This document shows, one piece after another, positions 15,067-23,452 of a stretch of DNA of 37,755 nucleotides (positions within the stretch are counted from its first letter, which is position 1; the number at the start of each line of letters is the position of its first letter). The notes under the pieces were generated by a model, which saw only the letters and a list, made by a program, of their open reading frames with translations, was not told the origin of the DNA and did no database searches. Origin of the DNA: Bacillota bacterium (lineage in GTDB: Bacteria; Bacillota; Clostridia; Christensenellales; Borkfalkiaceae). The stretch is taken from positions 1-37,755 of the forward strand of contig QAKE01000022.1 in assembly GCA_003343995.1 (NCBI GenBank). Direction: 5' to 3'. Position numbers and translations under genes: made by a program.

Positions 15067-16122
15067 ATGAAATTTATACCCGATTATCGCAATTTAACGG
15101 ACGCCGCGGAGAACAGAAAACCGAAGAGGATTCCGTTATACGAGCATAATATCGATTGTACGATTATGGAACGGCTTACGGGCAAACGGTTCGCCTCCTG
15201 TTTAACGGACGCGGCGCCCGATTACGACGCGTTTTTTGCGGAATATAACGCTTTTTTCAAGGAGTACGGTTACGATACCGTAACCTATGAGGCGTGCATT
15301 ACGGAAATTTTGCCCTTCGGCGGCGCGTTGGGACATATGCGCGAAGGATATATCGATTGCCGCGAAAAATTTGAAAGCTATCCTTTCGATAAGGTTCTTC
15401 CGTTATATCAGGAAAAATTCGACAAGCGGTTTACCGCGCTCGCCGCAAACATGCCGGACGGCATGCTTGCCGTCGGCGGCGTAGGGACGGGCGTGTTTGA
15501 AATCACGCAGGATCTGGTCGGCTACGAAAACCTCGCGCTGATGTCGTTTGAAGATCCCGAATTGTTTGCCGATATCTTTGTCAAAGTCGGCGAAGTCATG
15601 TTCGGGGTGTGGGAGTGGTTTTTGAAAAAGCACGGAAACGCCTACTGCGTGTGCCGTTTCGGCGACGATCTCGGCTATAAATCGAATACCCTTCTTTCCC
15701 ATGCGGATATCAAAAAGCACATTTTACCGCAATACAAAAGAATTGTCGATTTAATACACTCGTATCATAAGCCCTTTTTGCTCCATTCCTGCGGATGCAT
15801 CTTCGGCGTGATGGACGACATCATTCGGGAAGTCGGCATCGACGCGAAGCACAGCAACGAGGATCAGATTGCGGAAATGGACGTTTGGGTGCAAAAATAC
15901 GGCGATAAGATCGGCAACTTCGGCGGTATCGATACCGACCATCTCGTCCGCATGGATAACGAAAGCCTCGTGAAACGGGTGGAAAAGGTGTACGCCCTCG
16001 CGGCAAACAAAAACGGCGGTTTCGCCATCGGGAGCGGCAACTCCATTCCCGCGTACGTCGATTCGGAAAAATATCTGCTCATGATCGATACGGTGCGTAA
16101 ACTGCGCGGCGATTTCGATTGA
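15067..16122 (+). CDS. Uroporphyrinogen decarboxylase-like (MtaA/MtbA-type) protein
   Basis: A 351-residue cytosolic TIM-barrel protein of the UroD superfamily. The HSCGC motif at residues 240-244 (FLLHSCGCIFGVMDD), with histidine and cysteine as likely zinc ligands, is the mark of the corrinoid-dependent methyltransferase branch, not of true HemE. A conserved KHSNEDQIAEMDVW and GNFGGIDTDHL follow. No corrinoid protein or other heme gene is adjacent, so substrate and methyl acceptor are unknown. The ATG at 15067 is preferred to an upstream TTG because AGGAA lies 9 bases before it. A strong terminator follows. Confidence 0.82.
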   Translation: MKFIPDYRNLTDAAENRKPKRIPLYEHNIDCTIMERLTGKRFASCLTDAAPDYDAFFAEYNAFFKEYGYDTVTYEACITEILPFGGALGHMREGYIDCREKFESYPFDKVLPLYQEKFDKRFTALAANMPDGMLAVGGVGTGVFEITQDLVGYENLALMSFEDPELFADIFVKVGEVMFGVWEWFLKKHGNAYCVCRFGDDLGYKSNTLLSHADIKKHILPQYKRIVDLIHSYHKPFLLHSCGCIFGVMDDIIREVGIDAKHSNEDQIAEMDVWVQKYGDKIGNFGGIDTDHLVRMDNESLVKRVEKVYALAANKNGGFAIGSGNSIPAYVDSEKYLLMIDTVRKLRGDFD

Positions 16123-16147
16123 TTTTACTTTAATCTCATAAAAATTT

Positions 16148-16203
16148 AAATCTCCGGTAAAGCGGTTAGGAAGAAAAAACGTCGCTTTATCGGGGATTTT
16201 TTT
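16148..16203 (+). terminator. Intrinsic terminator after the UroD-like gene
   Basis: AAATCTCCGGTAAAGCG (16148-16164) pairs along all 17 bases, with two G-U pairs, with 16183-16199, followed by T to 16203. The loop is 18 nt. Confidence 0.85.
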
Positions 16204-16250
16204 CGTTTTCGGTGCAAAAATTCAAACTCTACTCTCCGTAGAAGGGCTTT

Positions 16251-16289
16251 TTTCACTCTACCGAGCGAAAAAAGGCGGGTAGAGTGAAA
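16251..16289. promoter_or_regulatory. 12-bp perfect inverted repeat upstream of degV
   Basis: TTTCACTCTACC (16251-16262) and GGTAGAGTGAAA (16278-16289) form a perfect dyad around 15 bases. A third ACTCTAC copy occurs at 16226-16232. The element lies about 40 bases upstream of the likely degV -10 box (TATAAT, 16328-16333), so it could be an operator for a dimeric regulator. It lacks the long T run of a terminator. Confidence 0.5.
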
Positions 16290-16357
16290 TCGCGGTGAAA
16301 TGGGGTGTATTTTTTTTGCTTTTAACATATAATCAAAGAAAAAACAGAGGTGATTAT

Positions 16358-17191
16358 ATGCTGAAAATAGCAACGGACTCCTGTTCCAATATATCGATGG
16401 CGGAGGCGAAGGAGCTGGGCGTCGAACTGATTCCCTTGACGATCGTTTTCGGAACGGACAGCTATCTCGACGAAGTGGAGATGAGCAAAGAGGATTTTTA
16501 CAATCGGCTGGTTACGGAAAAGAAACTGCCGAAAACATCCCAGCCTTCTCCGGAATATTTTGAAAATCTGTTTTCCGAGGCGAAAAAAAACGGCGACGAG
16601 GTGCTGCTGATTACGTTATCTTCCCGCCTTTCGGGTACATACGAAACGGCGGTGCAGGCGAAAAATTACGTGGGTTACGATAAGGTTTGCGTATACGATT
16701 CCGCGCTCGTCGGCGAATGTATGAAATTTCTCCTTCTGGAAGCGATCAAATATAAGGATTTACCGCTTGCCGCCGTCGTGGAAAAACTCGACGAATTGAA
16801 AAAGCGCGTCAGCGTTTACGCCGTGGTGGATACGCTGGAATATCTGCACCGCGGGGGCAGGCTCAGCCGTTCCGTCGCCATTATCGGCGCGCTTTTGAAT
16901 ATCAAGCCCATCGCGACGATGAGGGACGGCGTCGTCACCGTGGTCGGAAAACAGCGCGGCGTTCCCAAAGCGTGCACCTTTATCAAGGAGCTGGTGGAGG
17001 GCGAGGGGATCGATGAAAATTATCCCGTATATTACGGTTACGCGCTCGACAACGCGAATTGCAAGCTGTTGGTGAATAAAATTTCCCCGCAGCCGGAAAC
17101 CGATATTGCGAACGCAAAAAATCTTTCGCCCGTCATCGGCGCGCACATCGGTCCGAATTGCGCGTACATCATGTACGTGAAAAAAGGCTGA
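16358..17191 (+). CDS. DegV family fatty-acid-binding protein
   Basis: A 277-residue cytosolic two-domain protein that binds a fatty acid; some members act as FakB, handing fatty acids to the kinase FakA. Typical features: start MLKIATDSCSNIS, then KTSQPSPEYFENLF, ITLSSRLSGTYETA, LEYLHRGGRLSRS and the end HIGPNCAYIMYVKKG (usual HvGPGalgl.. pattern). The ATG at 16358 is chosen by its GAGGTG site 5 bases upstream; the longer frame would run through the promoter. No fakA neighbour is present. Confidence 0.92.
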   Translation: MLKIATDSCSNISMAEAKELGVELIPLTIVFGTDSYLDEVEMSKEDFYNRLVTEKKLPKTSQPSPEYFENLFSEAKKNGDEVLLITLSSRLSGTYETAVQAKNYVGYDKVCVYDSALVGECMKFLLLEAIKYKDLPLAAVVEKLDELKKRVSVYAVVDTLEYLHRGGRLSRSVAIIGALLNIKPIATMRDGVVTVVGKQRGVPKACTFIKELVEGEGIDENYPVYYGYALDNANCKLLVNKISPQPETDIANAKNLSPVIGAHIGPNCAYIMYVKKG

Positions 17192-17217
17192 CGATTTACA
17201 TTTTAATTTCGGGTGAA

Positions 17218-17256
17218 AAAGCGCGGAGATCTATCGAATATCTCCGCGCTTTTTTT
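17218..17256. terminator. Bidirectional intrinsic terminator between convergent genes
   Basis: GCGCGGAGAT (17221-17230) pairs with ATCTCCGCGC (17240-17249), with A run before and T run after. It serves degV (plus) and the sigma-factor gene (minus, stop at 17261). Confidence 0.85.
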
Positions 17257-17260
17257 CATT

Positions 17261-18796
17261 TTATTTTTCGTATATCGAGCAGGCGAGAGGCAGCGTTTCG
17301 CCGCGTTCGGCGGGGAGAAAACCGCTCTCGTGCAAGGACTCCAAAAACCATACGCCCGCAAAGAAATCCAGCCAGATTTCCGTATAACCGCGACGGTATT
17401 GTTTCAGCTGTCGGGGAAGGGACGTATCGATCAGTTCTTCCGCGGTTTTTCTTGCTTTTCGGCAAAGCGGTTGCAATACCGCGTTTAATTCTTCGTTCAT
17501 CTCTTGAAACGCCGCTCTGCTCTTCGCCGTCGAAGCGGGCACGTTTGAAAAAAGTTTGCCGTCCTTTTTGAAAGCGTATCCCTGCCCGATTAACTCGGCG
17601 TAAAGCGCCGCGTGTTCTTCGTTCGCGTTTCCGCGATAGATTTCGCAAAGCGCTGCGGATTTTTCGGCGGGGCGCAATTGTTCCTGCCGTCGGAATTCGC
17701 CGAAAACGCTCACGTCGCAGGGGCGCACTTCGTAGTTATCCAAAAATATCGGCGTTTGCCCGCGCGTAAAGGGAAAATTTTCCGTTTCCGCGGCAAAGAT
17801 AAACGCTCTCGCGCCGCACGCCGTTTGCGGATAGTCCTCGCATTTTACGGGCTCGGTGTAAAAATCGGAAACGTTGCTTGCGAAAAACCATTTCCATTGT
17901 TTTTCCTGCGCGTCGCATTTAAAAACGTCGCATTGTTTCAGTTTCGGCAGATACGTTTCGTACGCGGCGATCGCGCGGGGAAGATATCGGGCGTAAATTT
18001 CTGTAAAAATACCTTTCATTTCCCGCACGGCGTCGCTTTTCAAAACGGAAAAATTCGTTATCGCTTTGCCGAAAGAAAAGTGCATTAAGTCCGCGTTGCG
18101 AAGAATTTCGATTTCATCCTCGATATACGCTGCGGGCACGCCCGTTGCGAGGGAAAGCTCCTGCACGCTGCGCGCATTCGTACATTCGAGCGCGAGCTGG
18201 CAAGGGAGTTTTCGGCGGAATATTTCCCAGACGTTGATGTGCGTAAAGTCGATTGCCGCAAGATATACGCAAAAATCCGCGGGATAAAAGCTCTTTAATT
18301 TTTGTTCGTTCATACTGTAAACCTCCTTTAACTTTTGTCTGCCCGCCCGCAGATAAAACTTGACCATGCTTTCCGAAAGGTTCAGCTTTTTGCCGATTTC
18401 GGTAACGGGCAGCTCGTCGTAATAAAAATAAACCAGCGTTTTGCGGTATAATTCCGCCAGCGACGAGAGGGCGCGTTTTACGGCGTCGTATTCTTCCCTC
18501 GCCGAAAGGTCCTCCGCAAGCGGCGCGTTGCCGTTCGGGATATTGGTGAACGCCTCTTCCGAAAGGAACTGCGGCGCGCTTTTTCTTCGGGACAAATACC
18601 GTTTATAAGTGTTGTGCGCCACGCTCCAAAAATAACTTTCGCTGTTATTTATGCCGCCGCGTCGCGCGGCGATAAGACATTGCAGCAAAATTTCCTGCGA
18701 AAGTTCTTCCGCGTCCGCCGCATTGCTTGTTCTTTTCAGCGCGAAAGCGAATATCTGCGCGCGCTGTTTCGATGAAACGATATCGTTTTCTTCCAC
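17261..18796 (-). CDS. ECF sigma factor with long unidentified C-terminal domain
   Basis: A 511-residue protein. Residues ~11-72 form sigma region 2 (ADAEELSQEILLQC, then ESYFWSVAHNTYKRYLSRRK) and ~104-158 sigma region 4 (ALSSLAELYRKTLVYFYYDE, LPVTEIGKKLNLSESMVKFY), the two-domain core of an ECF sigma factor. A further ~350 residues follow. The first part (~196-240, LPCQLALECTNARSVQELSL) looks like a winged-helix with a 'vxeLaxatgVP..yIEdEie' pattern; the rest is soluble, aromatic- and charge-rich, and I do not recognise it (not SnoaL-like, not an obvious TPR). No anti-sigma gene is adjacent and no membrane segment is present, so the extension may be the built-in sensor. The start is GTG with AAGGAGG 6 bases upstream. 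It is divergent from the GH2 gene, a possible target. Confidence 0.85.
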   Translation of the reverse strand: MEENDIVSSKQRAQIFAFALKRTSNAADAEELSQEILLQCLIAARRGGINNSESYFWSVAHNTYKRYLSRRKSAPQFLSEEAFTNIPNGNAPLAEDLSAREEYDAVKRALSSLAELYRKTLVYFYYDELPVTEIGKKLNLSESMVKFYLRAGRQKLKEVYSMNEQKLKSFYPADFCVYLAAIDFTHINVWEIFRRKLPCQLALECTNARSVQELSLATGVPAAYIEDEIEILRNADLMHFSFGKAITNFSVLKSDAVREMKGIFTEIYARYLPRAIAAYETYLPKLKQCDVFKCDAQEKQWKWFFASNVSDFYTEPVKCEDYPQTACGARAFIFAAETENFPFTRGQTPIFLDNYEVRPCDVSVFGEFRRQEQLRPAEKSAALCEIYRGNANEEHAALYAELIGQGYAFKKDGKLFSNVPASTAKSRAAFQEMNEELNAVLQPLCRKARKTAEELIDTSLPRQLKQYRRGYTEIWLDFFAGVWFLESLHESGFLPAERGETLPLACSIYEK

Positions 18797-18915
18797 GGGA
18801 ATCCTCCTTTTCAGCGGTGAAAGCTTTCATTTAGATAGTACCGAATTTACGCCAAAGGTTAAGCGATTTTTAAAAATTTTTTTTACGGTAGATTTTAGCA
18901 AGTTTTCAGCAGAAT

Positions 18916-18945
18916 ACGACAAGCGGCGCCCGATATCGATATGAT
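18916..18945 (+). promoter_or_regulatory. Candidate promoter of the GH2/HAD operon
   Basis: ACGACA (18916-18921), 18 bases, TATGAT (18940-18945) resembles a sigma-A promoter with a weak -35. CGATATCG dyads surround the -10 region (18931-18938, and TCGATA paired with TATCGA at about 18937-18958), which may be an operator. The nearby divergent ECF factor may also act here, but I could not find a clear AAC/CGT pair. Confidence 0.4.
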
Positions 18946-18980
18946 AAAATCGTATCGAAAGAGAAAAAGGAGCACACATT

Positions 18981-21455
18981 ATGAAAAGAACGCTTGCCCT
19001 GCAAAAATGGCAGTTGAAAGACCTTGAAACGGGCGTAATCGTGCCCGCGGCGGTGCCCAACGATATCACCGTGGATTTATACCGCGCCGGCGTGATCGAA
19101 AATCCCATGTTCGGAATGAACCATTGCGAAGTAAATCGCTTTTTAACGCACGATTTTGAGTATTCTGTTCGTTTCGACGTCGCGGAGGATATGTTGTCCG
19201 CCGAAGAACTCTATCTGAATTTCGACGGCATCGATTTATACGCGGAAATCCGCTTGAACGGGGCGGAGCTCGGCAAAACGGAAAATATGTTCTTAAACTA
19301 CCGTTACGAAGTGAAGTCCTTGCTGAAGGCGAAGGATAACGAGCTCTTTGTGACGATGCGTTCCACCCTCGAAAAGATGAAGGAAATCGATTGCGAGGGG
19401 TATTTCGGCGTATTCAACGTGCCGCGTTTGTTCATGAGAAAGGCGCAGTGCCATTTCGGATGGGACTGGGCGCCCGATATGAGCGGCTACGGCATGTGGG
19501 GCGCGGCGTATCTCACCGCGGAAAACAAGTACCGCATCGACGACGTGCATTATACGGCGGATAACGCCGGAAACGTCACCGTTTTCACCGAATTAAACTA
19601 CAATATCCGCGCCACCGCCGATTTTTACGGCAATCCCATCGACGGCACGGCGAGTAAACGCGCGAACGACACGCTGAAGATATATTTGGAAAAAACACCC
19701 GATTCCGACGAATATTTCGTTTTGGAACGCCCCGTTACGGGAAAGAAGAATTTCGTCAACTTCAAAATGGAAACGCCGCGGCTTTGGTGGCCGACGGGTT
19801 ACGGCGAACAGCCTCTGTACCGTTATAAGGTGCAGCTTTATCGGAACGGCAAGCTGATGGACGAAAGGGAAGGCCGTCTGGCGTTCAGGGAAGTAAAGCT
19901 GGTGCAGGAGCCGAAATCCGCCGATACCCTCGGTTACGAGCTGGAAATCAACGGCGTAAGAATTTTCGCCAAAGGGGCGAATTGGGTTCCCGTCAGCTGT
20001 TTTACCGGCGCGATCGAGGACGAAAAGTACGAACAACTCGTTTCTCTCGCCAAAAACGGCAATATAAACATGCTCCGCGTATGGGGCGGCGGCATCTATG
20101 AAAAGGATATTTTCTACAATCTTTGCGACGAACTCGGGCTGATGGTGTGGCAGGACTTTATGTTCGCCTGCGCGGATATTCCCGACGACAACGCCGCGTG
20201 GATGGAAAACACCTTAAAGGAATGCGAATACCAGATCCGCAGACTTCGCAACCATCCGTCGCTCGTGTATTGGTGCGGCGGCAACGAAAAAACGGGCAGT
20301 TACGCGCTGCAGATCACGCACGGCGACTATTTTATCGACAACGTTTTGCACGGACTCGTCAAAACCCTCGATCCGTCGCGCCCCTTCGCGCGGCAAAGCC
20401 CCTGCAGCTTTACGGACGTCGGCAACGACATGACGTCCGGCGAATCGCACGCCAACTCTCTCGAACCGTGCATCGAGGCGGGGATCGAAAATTACCGCTC
20501 GCTGATGGCGGAAAAGGTGGTGTCCTTCGCGTCGGAATGCGCGGTGCTCGGTCCGGATACGATCGAAAGCCTGCGCCGCTATATGCCCGAGGATAAGCTC
20601 TGGCCGCTCAACGACAATTGGCGCGATCGGCTGATGGATAACCCGTACGCCGCCATCCGCATGGACTTTTTGGACCGCGAGCTGCTCTATATGAGCCGTT
20701 TGTATAAAGAACCGCAAACGCTGGAACAGTTTGTGAAACGCGGCATGACGGTACACGCGGAAATCGTTCGCGCGGAATACGAATACGCGCGCAGCCACAA
20801 GGGCGAATGCGGCGGGATTTTGGGCTGGATGTATTCCGATATCTGGCCGACGGGTTCGTGGGCGATCGTCAATTATTATACGGAGCCGAAACAGGCGTAT
20901 TACGCCATGAAACGCTCGTTTGCGCCCTTGCTGTTCACCTTTGTGCAAAACAAGGAGGGCGGTACCGATTTCGTGGCGGTAAACGACGCGCTTTCCGCCG
21001 TGGAATTTTCCGCAGACGTCGGTTGGAGCGATGCGGACGGCGTGCGCGAGCCGTTGAAAAATATATCCGCCGAGATAGGAGAAAACGGCGTGTATCGCGT
21101 TTCTCTCGGCAAAATCGAACCCGACAGCCGCCGTTATTTATACGCGGAGGCGAAAGCCGGCGGCAAGAGTTATTCCACGGTATATTCGCCGCTCTTTTGG
21201 AAGGATTTCCCGTTTGTAAGCGATTACGAAAAATCGCTTGCGCAGATTTCCGGCGATACGGTGGAAATTTCCGTTACGGCGCATAAATTCCTGAAGAATT
21301 TGTTTATCTCGGCGGACAATAACGAAACGGTGATTTATTCCGATAATTATCTCGACGTGGAGGCGGGCAAAACCGTGAAGGTGACGGCTTACCGCGCGGG
21401 CGGGCTGAAGGCGGAAGAATTGAAATTTACGGACTTTGCGGCGGTGAGCGAATGA
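18981..21455 (+). CDS. GH2 beta-mannosidase-type glycoside hydrolase
   Basis: An 824-residue enzyme that removes terminal beta-mannose (family GH2) from oligosaccharides. The N-terminal jelly-roll includes YLNFDGIDLYAEIRLNG and FGWDWAPDMSGYGMWG (the latter typical of beta-mannosidases), then PRLWWPTGYGEQPLYRYKV and the TIM-barrel start NMLRVWGGGIYEKDIFYNLC. The likely acid/base is Glu436 in WCGGNEK and the nucleophile Glu519 in FASECAVLG. There is no signal peptide, so it acts on imported substrate in the cytosol. AAAGGAG precedes the ATG. The stop overlaps the start of the HAD gene (ATGA), so they form an operon. Other GH2 activities cannot be fully excluded, but the WDWAP and LRVWGGG motifs favour mannosidase. 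Confidence 0.9.
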   Translation: MKRTLALQKWQLKDLETGVIVPAAVPNDITVDLYRAGVIENPMFGMNHCEVNRFLTHDFEYSVRFDVAEDMLSAEELYLNFDGIDLYAEIRLNGAELGKTENMFLNYRYEVKSLLKAKDNELFVTMRSTLEKMKEIDCEGYFGVFNVPRLFMRKAQCHFGWDWAPDMSGYGMWGAAYLTAENKYRIDDVHYTADNAGNVTVFTELNYNIRATADFYGNPIDGTASKRANDTLKIYLEKTPDSDEYFVLERPVTGKKNFVNFKMETPRLWWPTGYGEQPLYRYKVQLYRNGKLMDEREGRLAFREVKLVQEPKSADTLGYELEINGVRIFAKGANWVPVSCFTGAIEDEKYEQLVSLAKNGNINMLRVWGGGIYEKDIFYNLCDELGLMVWQDFMFACADIPDDNAAWMENTLKECEYQIRRLRNHPSLVYWCGGNEKTGSYALQITHGDYFIDNVLHGLVKTLDPSRPFARQSPCSFTDVGNDMTSGESHANSLEPCIEAGIENYRSLMAEKVVSFASECAVLGPDTIESLRRYMPEDKLWPLNDNWRDRLMDNPYAAIRMDFLDRELLYMSRLYKEPQTLEQFVKRGMTVHAEIVRAEYEYARSHKGECGGILGWMYSDIWPTGSWAIVNYYTEPKQAYYAMKRSFAPLLFTFVQNKEGGTDFVAVNDALSAVEFSADVGWSDADGVREPLKNISAEIGENGVYRVSLGKIEPDSRRYLYAEAKAGGKSYSTVYSPLFWKDFPFVSDYEKSLAQISGDTVEISVTAHKFLKNLFISADNNETVIYSDNYLDVEAGKTVKVTAYRAGGLKAEELKFTDFAAVSE

Positions 21456-22318
21456 AACCGAATTATAAAGAGTACAAGATCAATAATGCGGAATTTTTCG
21501 AGGCGAACGGCAAAACGATGTGTACGCTGAAACAGTGCGGCATCGAAACGACGTATTCCGTCCCCGACGTGAAATTCACCCCGAAAGCGGAAATTCTCCT
21601 CATGGACCTCGACGGAACGACGGTGAAGAGCGAGGAGTTCTGGATGTATCTGATGCAGCTTACCGTTCGCCGCATCATGAAAAACGATTCCTTCTGCTTC
21701 GCGGACGAGGATATTCCGCATATCGCGGGGTTCAGCACCTACGAACATTTAGAGTATTGCATCAAAAAATATAACATCGATTGCGGGGTTTCCGCCGCAA
21801 ACGAGGTCTATCACGAAATCGCGAAATTCGAGCTTAACGAAATTCTGGAAGGCAGGGGAAACGCCGAGGCGTTTAAACCGCGCGAGGGGCTGAAGGAGTT
21901 TCTGACGGAAGCAAAAGCGCGGGGCGTGAAAATCGGTCTTGCCACCAGCGGTTTGTTTTATAAAGCCGTGCCGGAAATCGTTTCCGCGTTCAGAACGCTC
22001 GGCATGGGCGATCCCGTCGGGTTTTACGATGCGATCATCACCGGCGGCAGCCGCAAGCGGGGGGAATACGGCACGGTCGGCGAACTCGCCGCAAAGCCGC
22101 ATCCTTGGGTGTATCTCGAACTGATAAACAGCTTCGGCGCGTTCGATCCCGAAAAGGTTGTCGTGCTGGAGGATTCCTCCGCCGGCGTGCTTTCCGCGCG
22201 CCTTGCGGGACTTCCCGTCATCGGCTTTCGGGACGGCAATCTCTTGAAAAGCAGAATGGACGATCTCTGCGTGCACACCGTTTCGGATTTCGACGCGGTC
22301 AAACGTTTGATATTCTGA
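21452..22318 (+). CDS. HAD-superfamily phosphatase/phosphomutase-like protein
   Basis: A 288-residue cytosolic hydrolase. Motif I DLDGT with Asp52 (nucleophile) and Asp54, motif II in GLATSG, motif III Lys in AAKPHPW, and motif IV LEDSSAGVLSARLAG are all present, with a helical cap between motifs I and II, as in the beta-phosphoglucomutase group. About 45 extra residues precede motif I. It is translationally coupled to the GH2 gene, so it may act on a sugar phosphate from the same pathway; no specific substrate can be named. Confidence 0.88.
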   Translation: MKPNYKEYKINNAEFFEANGKTMCTLKQCGIETTYSVPDVKFTPKAEILLMDLDGTTVKSEEFWMYLMQLTVRRIMKNDSFCFADEDIPHIAGFSTYEHLEYCIKKYNIDCGVSAANEVYHEIAKFELNEILEGRGNAEAFKPREGLKEFLTEAKARGVKIGLATSGLFYKAVPEIVSAFRTLGMGDPVGFYDAIITGGSRKRGEYGTVGELAAKPHPWVYLELINSFGAFDPEKVVVLEDSSAGVLSARLAGLPVIGFRDGNLLKSRMDDLCVHTVSDFDAVKRLIF

Positions 22319-22423
22319 AATCGTAGGATATGTCAATCATTCGGTAGGGAATGTTATTTACAACGAAGCGCGGCGGGAGTATACTTGTTATAGCCCGCGC
22401 GAGAGGAAAAGACGAAAAAATCG

Positions 22424-22450
22424 AAAAAAGGCGCGTTTGCGCCTTTTTTT
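22424..22450. terminator. Bidirectional intrinsic terminator
   Basis: GGCGC-GTTT-GCGCC (22430-22443) with six A before and seven T after. It lies between the HAD gene (plus) and the AraC gene (minus, stop at 22457). Confidence 0.85.
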
Positions 22451-22456
22451 GAATAT

Positions 22457-23338
22457 TTAACCCGAACAGTGCTTTTTAAATTCTCTCGGCGTTTTGCCGG
22501 TAACGCTTTTGAATGTGTGGTTGAAATGGCTTAACGATTCGTAATTGAGCAGGCTCGATATTTCGAGCGTCGTCATCGCCGTGCTTCGCAACAGCTCTTT
22601 GGCGTAGTTGATTTTGATTTTGGTGATGTACTGCACCAACGTAACGCCGGTATAATTTTTGAATATGCGGCTGAAATGCGAATAGGAATAGGACATTTGC
22701 GCGCAGATTTCGTTCGCGGGCAGACAGCAGAACTCGATGTTGTGCAGTTTCGTCAAAAAATCGGCGAACCACTGCGGATATTGCTGTTTTTTGCAGACAA
22801 CCTGATTGTAAAATTCCGAAAGCAGCTGCATAAACAAAAATTTACACTGCGCCTTTCTGTTTTCCAAAGGCAGCGTGTCGATGGTCAATAGCTGTACGCA
22901 GTCGTTGAGCAGGGAGGAAAGCGCCATGCCGTCCAGCGAAAAACGCAGGGGGATTTCGCTTTTTTCGATGTATTCGGGCAGATTTTCGTCTACGAGCGCG
23001 GCAAGGCGCAGGAAATATTTCGGCTTGATCATAAAGTTGACAAGGCGGTAATCCTTCGTCCGTTCGGGATCGTTTTGCAGGGCGTGCTCGTCGAACGGCC
23101 GCACGAGCCATGCGTCTCCCCGTTCCATTTTATATCGTTTTTCGCCCATAACGTGGGAGATCGCGTCGCCCGTAACGATGGGGATTTCGTAATATTCGTG
23201 CTTATGCATCACGGGGTAAGCGCAGTTTACGATTTGAAAGGAAACCTCCGAACCCTTCCACGGCGTGCCGTTTTCGTAATCGACCGTCGCGCCGGGTTTG
23301 CATAGCTTAACATCGGAATAAAGCGGCGTTTTGCTCAT
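22457..23338 (-). CDS. AraC-family transcriptional regulator with cupin domain
   Basis: A 293-residue DNA-binding regulator. The N-terminal cupin (MHKHEYYEIPIVTGDAISHV, then ERGDAWLVRPFDEHAL) likely binds a sugar. The two C-terminal helix-turn-helix motifs are seen in LPANEICAQMSYSYSHFSRI and TTLEISSLLNYESLSHFNHT, ending FKSVTGKTPREFKKH. The ATG at 23338 follows GGGAGGG by 5 bases. It is divergent from, and likely controls, the operon beginning at 23444. A perfect sigma-A promoter drives it. Confidence 0.93.
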   Translation of the reverse strand: MSKTPLYSDVKLCKPGATVDYENGTPWKGSEVSFQIVNCAYPVMHKHEYYEIPIVTGDAISHVMGEKRYKMERGDAWLVRPFDEHALQNDPERTKDYRLVNFMIKPKYFLRLAALVDENLPEYIEKSEIPLRFSLDGMALSSLLNDCVQLLTIDTLPLENRKAQCKFLFMQLLSEFYNQVVCKKQQYPQWFADFLTKLHNIEFCCLPANEICAQMSYSYSHFSRIFKNYTGVTLVQYITKIKINYAKELLRSTAMTTLEISSLLNYESLSHFNHTFKSVTGKTPREFKKHCSG

Positions 23339-23357
23339 TTTGCCCTCCCTTTTTTTC

Positions 23358-23386
23358 ATTATAACAAAAGAGGCGGCATTTGTCAA
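23358..23386 (-). promoter_or_regulatory. Consensus sigma-A promoter of the AraC gene
   Basis: On the minus strand TTGACA (23386-23381), 17 bases, TATAAT (23363-23358): a perfect match. The start near 23351 leaves a ~13-base leader holding GGGAGG. Confidence 0.85.
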
Positions 23387-23423
23387 TTCTTCCTTTTTTA
23401 AAGGGGGAAATTATGCGGAATTC

Positions 23424-23452
23424 TTGCATTTTTCGGAGAGATAATGTATACT
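23424..23452 (+). promoter_or_regulatory. Candidate promoter of the fucose-glycan operon
   Basis: TTGCAT (23424-23429), 17 bases, TATACT (23447-23452). The -35 box is poor, in keeping with activator control. It overlaps the first possible ATG (23444); transcripts would begin near 23459 at the second ATG. An AATTCTT direct repeat (23385-23391 and 23419-23425, 34 bp apart) flanks the region. Confidence 0.4.
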
